This document shows positions 57,269 to 64,000 of a stretch of 64,000 nucleotides of DNA, one piece after another. The stretch covers positions 434,001 to 498,000 of the forward strand of contig JAQOTA010000035.1 of the NCBI GenBank assembly GCA_029532415.1, in the 5' to 3' direction. The stretch is from Marasmius tenuissimus. Lineage: Eukaryota > Basidiomycota > Agaricomycetes > Agaricales > Marasmiaceae. The notes beneath the pieces were generated by a model. It saw only the letters and a program-made list of their open reading frames with translations, made no database searches and was not told where the DNA came from. Numbering within the stretch: position 1 is the first letter of the stretch; every line of letters starts with the position of its first letter. The position numbers were made by a program, and so were the translations under genes.

Positions 57269-58218
57269 GACGAAAAAGAGGTATTTGGCAATGGAGTTGG
57301 AGTAGTGGTAGTACGGTCGCGAAAGAACACCCTGGGGGTAGTGAAGACTTCTCAGCGAGCGAGACGCCTTTTGTACCTCTCAATCCCAGTGTCCCTTGCT
57401 GAGTGCAGCATAGCTGTTTTATTCTGGGGTAACTCATGGCCGTGTTTGTGTAAGTGGAAAGCGCTGGGACTCCACAGTGGACTGAATCCAGTTTCCACAA
57501 CGTCAGGATCGGGTGTTTGAGCGTTATGAAGTACTCCACTTTCGAGTTTCGAGTGACTCAGGAATGCTTAAGGGTCTCTCTCATGGTATTGAATGAGGAA
57601 TTTTGACGATATGGTCAGGACCACCGTGCAAATGAGGGGCTTTGAGCTGTCATAAAACATTCCCAGTTCTAGTTTGGATCTGCCGAATCACATTTTGGTG
57701 CTTGCCAGCTTCCAAGGTGTGCCGATGACTCCGGCCTGAAACTTCGGCACGTTCTATGATGCACGGCTAGCCTCGGAGTCAGTCCTCGTTTGCATGTTTC
57801 ACTTGGCTTTACTTATGCCGCAGTCCACCTGGAGCTGCTTCGTTGCAGAGAAAACACGAGGTCTGACCTTGGAGCGCTGAGAGCGCTCTCACAAACCGAA
57901 AACGAGAATTCGAACCAACTCCCGTGAGGCCCGAAGCGGCAGCGGGTGTAGAAGTGTGGAGCTCAGGATGTATTCAACAACACACTTGCATCGCTTCGGA
58001 GTCGGACCTGAGTTGAACGATCCTTTCTTTGGAGCAAAAAGTCTCATTTGAAACGCGTCGAGTGGAGCTCCCTAGTTCGCAAGTTTGAACTTGGTTCTGG
58101 CTAGAGCCTGTGCGACTAAGGGTTATAAAGCACTCAACAATTTTGCATCAATTTTGCATCGTCTTCACGACATCTAAATCTCTCTATCAGTCTCCCTCAC
58201 ACATCCTCCGACTTCATC
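57269..58218. other. Junction region: inverted-repeat inner breakpoint and SSP promoters
   Basis: Bases 57269-57555 are unique; the right arm begins at 57556. The region is the shared upstream side of two divergent SSP genes. No further gene is seen. Confidence 0.5.
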
Positions 58219-58636
58219 ATGCAATTTACGACCGTATTCGTTGCTCTCGCTGCCTGTTTTTCAGCCGCTTCTGCTGCGAACGTCCAAGGCAGACAGTTCG
58301 TTCCCCCGCCTGAATTGGGCTTGAAGGGGGAACCTAACGACCTTCGCAACTGCCCTGGTAGTGGTGTCGCTGATGCTTGCAACCTTGAGAGGCCCGTGAG
58401 TCCCCACTTCTTCGACGTCTACATGGCGATTCCAATGCTAACTTGCGAGTTTTTTCAGTGCAACCGTATCCGAATCAACTATGGAACTCAGATGAAAGGA
58501 CACTACGTCTGGTACGTTTCTTCCCATGCATTCCTGAGGCCTGATTATTCATTACAGTCGCAGGTACCAATACAACACTGGAGACATCCCTAAAGGAGCG
58601 GAGGTCGGCACCGAGGCTTCGTGCTCGGATTTCTGA
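58219..58636 (+). CDS. Small secreted cysteine protein, right copy
   Basis: Counterpart of the left-arm gene: signal peptide MQFTTVFVALAACFSAASA, then NVQGRQFVPPPELGLKGEPN and cysteines in NCPGSG, DACNLERP, CNRIRIN and the SCSDF end (stop 58634-58636). Exon 1 ends before GTGAGTCC, exon 2 ends before GTACGTTT, and exon 3 starts after TCGCAG (or after TTACAG, adding two residues). Several signal-peptide and loop residues differ from the left copy, more than in the neighbouring RasGEF. Confidence 0.72.
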
Positions 58637-58797
58637 TTGCCCTGATTGGCGAGCACTGTATCTTGTATCGAAACTTCACGATTATTTATCACATCACTAT
58701 CAGCCTCATTTCTATAATATAGAATGAGTTTATTAGAAAAGGAAAACTCGTCGAGAGTGCTGAGCTCACCTTCGAAGTATCCTACACCCCCATCGCA

Positions 58798-59988
58798 CTA
58801 GGAGTCGATACCGAGTTTCGTCGCTTCGTCACTCCATACGTCCACGGCCTTCACGATCTTCTCACACTTGTTCTTTACATCCGCTACCGCATCAGCACCC
58901 ATCGGAAGATAACCTGTCCACGGTTTACCCTCAGCTCTGCCTTCGCCCCTGACGATGTCGACCAACAGCTCTACTGCCTTTTCCGGGTCGCCGGGTTGCC
59001 TGCCTTCAGTCTCGTCAAATATCTTGACGCATTTCGTACGGGTTTCGTCGTAATCTGTGATTGGGTGATCGGTGTGGTACTTCATGGAGAGGATTCCTTC
59101 GGTTCTGAATGCTCCAGGCTCGACGATAAGTACGCGAATGGAAAATTGGGCGATTTCTGCGGCAAGGGTTTCTCCATACACTGGAAGCAGAAAACGAAGG
59201 TGAGAATGAGGAGGTGAATGTATGAGCGACAGGAACTGACCTCGTAAGGCCGCTTTAGATGAAGCGTATAGTGCTGTCAAGAATCAATGGACTACCCAGG
59301 TCTTCGAGGCTAGTAACGAGCATACCTGTGGCCTAATCCAAGCAAATTGGTCAATATCACGGCGACAAATAGCTAGCCCTACTCACCGGTATCTCGGACT
59401 TCCAACCACTCCTGCTACCCAAAATCACGATCATCCCAGACCTTCGTTCTCTCATACCCGGAAGTACCGCATTCGTCACGTCGATATGTCCGAAGAGATT
59501 CGCCTGGAATTGGAGTTTAAACTCCTTCGAGCTGGTGGGATATCGATTATCCAATTGACGTGGGATGTTAGCCAACTCCAGCGCGATCCAGAACCACCAA
59601 CACTCGCCTCGCCTCCTCGATCAAACTCTTATATCCCAGCCCCGCATTGTTGACCAATACATCTATCCGACCCCAGATGTTCACAGCTTTATCAACCGCA
59701 GATCTAATCGATTCGGGATCCCAGGTAATATCGAGTTCCATGATATGGCAATCGGGATTGGCAGCTTCTTGGGCGAGGTTGGTCTTCAGTTTATCGAGCG
59801 AACGTGCGGTTGCGATGACTCGATCGCCTCGTCTCAGGATTGAAGATACCAGCCGCAGGCCGAAGCCGGATGAGGAGCCTAGAATAACACACGAAGAGTC
59901 AATCGACAAGAAAATGATGGTGTGCTGGATGTAATACCGAACCAGTAACGAGCCAGACGGTTTGGTCAGAAGTTTTGGGTAGAGACAT
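58798..59988 (-). CDS. Short-chain dehydrogenase/reductase, right copy
   Basis: Same exon structure as the left copy, including the 7-nt microexon. SSSGFG, VLVNNAG, ILGS and YASSK are all present, so the catalytic machinery is intact. Differences lie mainly in the last exon (ETLAAEIAQFSIRV versus ETLATELAQFFIRV in the left copy; LSMKYH versus LSKKYH) and in the intron before it. The frame is open. Confidence 0.85.
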
Positions 59989-60414
59989 GGTGGTGGAAAG
60001 GGAAAAGAGTGTTGAGCGTGAGAGTGCGAATGCGTTGGTATTGTGACTCATGCCATCCACGGTCCGAAGATTTGCCACATCAAGTATGCTTCTCCGGCGT
60101 TCGACGGAAAACATGACTCAGACTACTTGTTCTTCGCTTCCAACATCGAAATTTGCTTGGTACGTTCTTAGCTCGATTACCTGGTGATGCACAGGGCAAG
60201 TCCGAACAACCAAATTATTTACCCTCCGCCCTCCCTCGAGGAGTTGTAAGTAGTTTAGGGCTCTCGACAGATCACCCATTACATGTAGGCCTTATATTCC
60301 TGTTGGTACTATATACACGAGCGCTGTCCAGTCGTAGGTCCAGGGTTGGATCACCGGGAATTATTGAATCCAGTCTGCTCCGTCTGACCACTGAAATGAT
60401 GATTTTATTCTGAC

Positions 60415-63030
60415 CCGATCGAGCTCAGGTTCACAGAGTGAATCTCTCCGAAGGCCCATCCATGGGAACGTTCACCAATGAAGAAAAAGTGGTGTGAAGA
60501 TAATGCTGAATTGGTGACGATTTTGGAAGGTTGTATGGGTACTTACGCCACCAGAGGTAGTGGTCAACAACGTTGTGCTGCTTCCAACGTTTGTTAAAGT
60601 TCATCATGCCCTGCTCATCGGATACCATATCGTTATGTTCCGATTCAATCGTTCGCAACCATGTCAGAACGTGTCCTGTGCGCTTTGATGTCAGACCGAT
60701 AACGATGCGGGTAGCCGATGTATTGTGAGCTTACCAACAACAGGAATTGCGGGTGAAGAACGTAGAGCCGCCATCACGTTGTGGAAGCCAGCCGATGTTT
60801 GTATCTGTAGGGCGGTCGCCGAGCATTCCGCCCATATCAACTTGACGACTGGTGCCACCTTGCATGAAACCTCTTCCACGGGCGATATGCTGAGCCCCGT
60901 GAGAAGAGAGACCATCGTTGAGTAGTTGTGCAGCCTCCGACATTCCTTAGCAAAACAGATGAGACTGTTGTCAGAACAATAAAAGGTAGAGATTACATCG
61001 GCGGTTTCAATGAGGTGCTCGATGACCTTAACCCGATCACGAGCGCTCTTTACGCATAACAGGGCCCACTCGGCAACCTGGGACGTTCAGATGAGATTCC
61101 TGATGACTCGGTGCGATGAAGCAACTCACTGTGTTATTCAGATTGATAAGGTCCGAGATAGCTCTTGCGGGCTCGTCAATGTATCGCAGACAATCTACCG
61201 GGCGCACGTTCTCGTAACATGAGCTTTCTATGAGAGTCAGCTGCGACGCCAGATCCGAGGGTTTGAATCCCAGTAGGTTTGAACTCGGACTGCCATGTAC
61301 AACCACAGAATCATCAAACACCTCTGTGGGAAATATTGTGATTTGGGTCTGTCGGCGAGGCCGATATTTCTATTGACAAACATAAGGTCTTCAGCCACGC
61401 CTGCGGGGATACAAATAACTTACCGCTATCCGGCTCCGGCGGATTATACTCAAAAGCGACTGAGCTTTAGCACAAACGGAGAGCTCAGTCTTTTCGACTA
61501 ACAATAGTTGCTCCATCTTTGACAGAACATGCATATCAGAGTTAATGTCAAAGACATCCTCGTGAGTCAAAGCAACAAGAATTGATAATACTCTTGATAA
61601 AAGTAGATGTCAGAACTAAAACCATGAATTAGAGTCGAGCTACAACAGAGGTGTTACCTTGAACGGAAGATTTCTGTCCATTCCTCCTCGGCTTCAGGTG
61701 GAGCATCTATGGACGGAGATTCCGATAAGCGAAGGGCGAGTAAATTGAAGAGCTCGTCAAGGGTGGCAAAAGTCTTGAAGGTCATAGCGAAGATTCTGAG
61801 ATTGAGTGAAACTAAATGGACGGGAATTTTGTTGAGAGACCGCTGTACTTGATTTAGCGAGTACTGACCATAAGAAGCTGGTGTTTTGGGTGAAACTAGA
61901 AACTCGAGCAGTGCTTCCAATGTTGCCCCTTTGATAATACCGTGGTTTATCTGGAGTTCCGGATTCAAAAATAGTTCGACTTGATTATCCGAGTCGGCTG
62001 TTGGGCTCCCAAGGGATGAGCTCATCGTTGAAGGACCTGTGATGATGGATGGACTCGTGGCAATTATGCTCGGGATGGTAGGAGACATTATGCCAGCAAC
62101 TTGTACCAGGACGTTGGACACATGGCCATGAGGATAGAAGTATGAGGGTTCGTCCTCGAGGACGGCAGAGCCGAGCACAGCGGTTGCATCAGAAATAGAC
62201 GAGTCATCCTCCTCCAGAGCCATCCTTGCCGTTAGGACACGCTTCAACAACCCATCTAAAGCCTCCTGGTCTTCCGGCCGTTTAGCAGCGGCGACTTCGG
62301 AGTTGGCAGAAGACAGGAGGTCGAAGATCATTCGGGCGTGGTTGCGCGAGCCAATCAAAGCGACCAGAGCGAGGTACAATGATATAGGCTCCGTAGATGA
62401 CAGGCCTCCCTTGTGGTTTGATCTGTACGACTCGTATCCTGCGGTGTGGTAATCACTTTTAGCCATAAGCTGGGTAGGCCGAAGTGAGTGAAGGGATATG
62501 GCGTACGTATCAGAGAGCCAGGTCTTTCCACTCCGCCAGCAGCATGCAATGGCACTGGACAGCTGTCGATATGTCGTTGACCAGGAATCCAGGTGCACTA
62601 AGGCTCTCGCGAGGATCTTGAAGCTCATGCCTCCAATTCGTTTCATGACAATCTTCAAGGCTCGCGTACGGACAGACTTTGTATATCCAGGGCTGTGAAA
62701 TGCGACAGATGATTGTTGAGCAGCAAACTAAAGATAGTGAACAGGGCTTGAGACTACGTACTGTGTCAACTCAAAAAGTGTGCGGTACATTCCTTCTGTA
62801 TTTTCCACATTAAGAAATCGGTTTGTGGAATTTTGCCGAAAGAACGACTCTATCCTGGTAAACTCGCGGTTGATGAGAATATAATCCACGCCGTTCAGAA
62901 CTGCCTCCCCCAGTCGTTTAATTGCTTTTCCCGAGATCGAACCAGGCCCAAGACCCGTTGACCCCGACGATAGCGTTTCGGTCTTCGAGATGATGCTGGG
63001 TACCCCCAAGAAAGAGACTTCAACGGTCAT
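60415..63030 (-). CDS. Ras guanine-nucleotide exchange factor, right copy (open)
   Basis: Reads through the site where the left copy is shifted. Predicted to activate a Ras-family GTPase by GDP release at the plasma membrane or endomembranes, feeding fungal cAMP/MAPK signalling; the Ras partner is unknown. From 63030 downward: an N-terminal region with no recognised domain, RasGEF_N (GATLEALLEFL, TFATLDELFNLLALRL), then the CDC25 catalytic core (LASQLTLIE, NNT/VAEWALLCVKSARDRVKV, ECRRLHNYSTMVSLLTGLS, GHVLTWLRTIESEHND) ending at 60415-60417. About 720 aa by my exon model, with seven introns. The start is uncertain, as upstream exons to 63789 are possible. Confidence 0.85.
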
Positions 63031-64000
63031 TGTAGATGAATGTGTATGTGCAGAAGCCGAGGATGCAATGGGGGGAAGGAGGAGCGGTCCTCTATAGCAT
63101 CGACTTGTGAGCCTTAAGTTTAACACCGCGCCGCCCAGCGATGTGTACCTCGTGGGAGATCGTGATTGGTCACTGCAAAATAGTAAGGCTCAAATACCCA
63201 ACGAGAACCGGGAAACTCTACATCTCTACTTAGTAGGCCATATTACATCGAGGGCGCCCGGCTCTACCCTTCTGGCAGAGTTTTTCCCACCTATCCGCCA
63301 TTCCACATGGAAGGCTTCTGATTATTTGTATAGCACACGATCATTAATCGCGGTGCTACTGCTGCGGAGATGTGAAAGCTCTGCACTGTGCAGTGACACT
63401 GCCGAGTGTACATGGATTATGCCGGCATGAGGAAGATGGGAGGTGAGGGTGACTGTTGCAGTGATCCCAAGCTATGAGTCAAAAATACACCTTCGGATAG
63501 TCCTGCAGCGGTGGATCTGATATCTCGACAATGCTTAGAATGGAGTTGAAACCAGCTGAGCTCTGCTTATACCGATAATCGTCTATGTTTTTTTTTCGGC
63601 TTGTAAGACGCGTGGAGTGCGATAGAAGGTGTTTTGTGGTTAACAGAACGGACAGCGAACGCTATCCCGTCTCGAAGGCTCCGTGCACCTCAAACTTGAG
63701 TATGCAGATATGACTTTACTAGTCGTGTTATACACCTTTATGTAGGATGACCAGTCAGGAAGGAGGCCAGATGTAACTTGTGCGGCCATTGTGGAGGGAA
63801 AGGGATGGGTATGGGAGATAGGAAGGAACAGACCTTAACAGCATTGAATTTGCAAATGGGAGTCTTAACTCTCGAAAACAGTCGATCTCACCTCAGTCTC
63901 CATCGTCCGTGAGATGCTCATCATAATCAATCACTCAAGCATCAAAGTAATCGTCAGATGTCCATGAGGTAACTTGGGCCGAGAGACCGTTACTAAACCT
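63031..64000 (-). other. RasGEF upstream region, right arm
   Basis: Mirror of 1472-2441, with a few substitutions. It contains the complement of the ATG context CACAATGGCC (63783-63792). No separate gene is supported. Confidence 0.35.

Larger units (their letters stand above)
57556..64000 (-). repeat. Right arm of the inverted repeat (continues past the window)
   Basis: Reverse complement of 1472-7904. The final bases (CCGAGAGACCGTTACTAAACCT) still match the left arm at 1472-1493, so the true outer limit is not in view. The spacer between arms is 49,651 bp. Confidence 0.95.

Noticed and set aside
1472..64000. Giant transposon (Starship-like) with the 6.4-kb arms as its terminal repeats
   Set aside because: No tyrosine recombinase or captain-like gene was found, arms encode ordinary host-type genes, and no target duplication can be seen because the right edge is missing.
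1..64000. CRISPR arrays, rRNA, bacterial operons, tRNA genes
   Set aside because: No regularly spaced repeats, rRNA motifs or Shine-Dalgarno-organised gene clusters; no convincing tRNA A/B box pair seen by eye.

Overview
This looks like nuclear DNA of a filamentous basidiomycete, probably an agaricomycete. Genes are split by many short introns (about 50-70 nt), including a 7-nt microexon. There are small secreted cysteine-containing proteins, Ty1/copia and DNA transposons, and a protein family that I recognise from memory as expanded in agaricomycetes. I cannot name the species.

The large-scale architecture is a pair of long inverted arms. The left arm (1472-7904) and right arm (57556-64000) are reverse complements about 6.4 kb long; the right arm is still matching when the window ends. 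Reading inward, each arm carries a Ras guanine-nucleotide exchange factor gene, a short-chain dehydrogenase/reductase (SDR) gene and an oppositely oriented small secreted protein (SSP) gene. The left RasGEF copy is frameshifted; the right one reads open. A diverged SSP paralogue sits just inside the right breakpoint.

The 49.7-kb spacer is mostly transposons, several of them nested. Copia element A (9003-24806, TSD TGAAT) landed in a decayed copy of a membrane-protein gene. A in turn contains copia element B (12071-18195) and a 758-bp solo LTR (20233-20990, TSD ACAGC). Next is a ~5-kb DNA element with ~280-bp terminal inverted repeats (25054-30004) carrying one decayed gene and one intact five-exon gene of 429 codons. 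Then come satellite-like repeats, an 890-bp hAT-type element (8-bp TSD) and three tandem copies of a single-pass membrane-protein family, of which only 33417-34917 is open. A 178-bp PIF/Harbinger-like MITE follows. Copia element C (42321-52883, minus strand, TSD GTACC) splits an agaricomycete multicopy gene (42093-55548), and C's own 3' LTR is split by a 1,409-bp element with TA target duplication.

All three copia elements carry a primer-binding site matching the anticodon arm of initiator tRNA-Met rather than its 3' end, as in Drosophila copia and Ty5. All three are coding-dead. C nevertheless has two LTRs that read identical over 518 bp, so it probably moved as a defective genome. A and C have an exceptionally long gag-like region (about 1,170 codons before the protease), with a lysine/glycine-rich tract and no CCHC zinc knuckle seen. 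Most stops in these elements are TGA or TAA where relatives have CGA or another arginine codon, consistent with CpG deamination.

Ribosomal RNA, CRISPR arrays and bacterial features are absent. I found no tRNA gene by eye.
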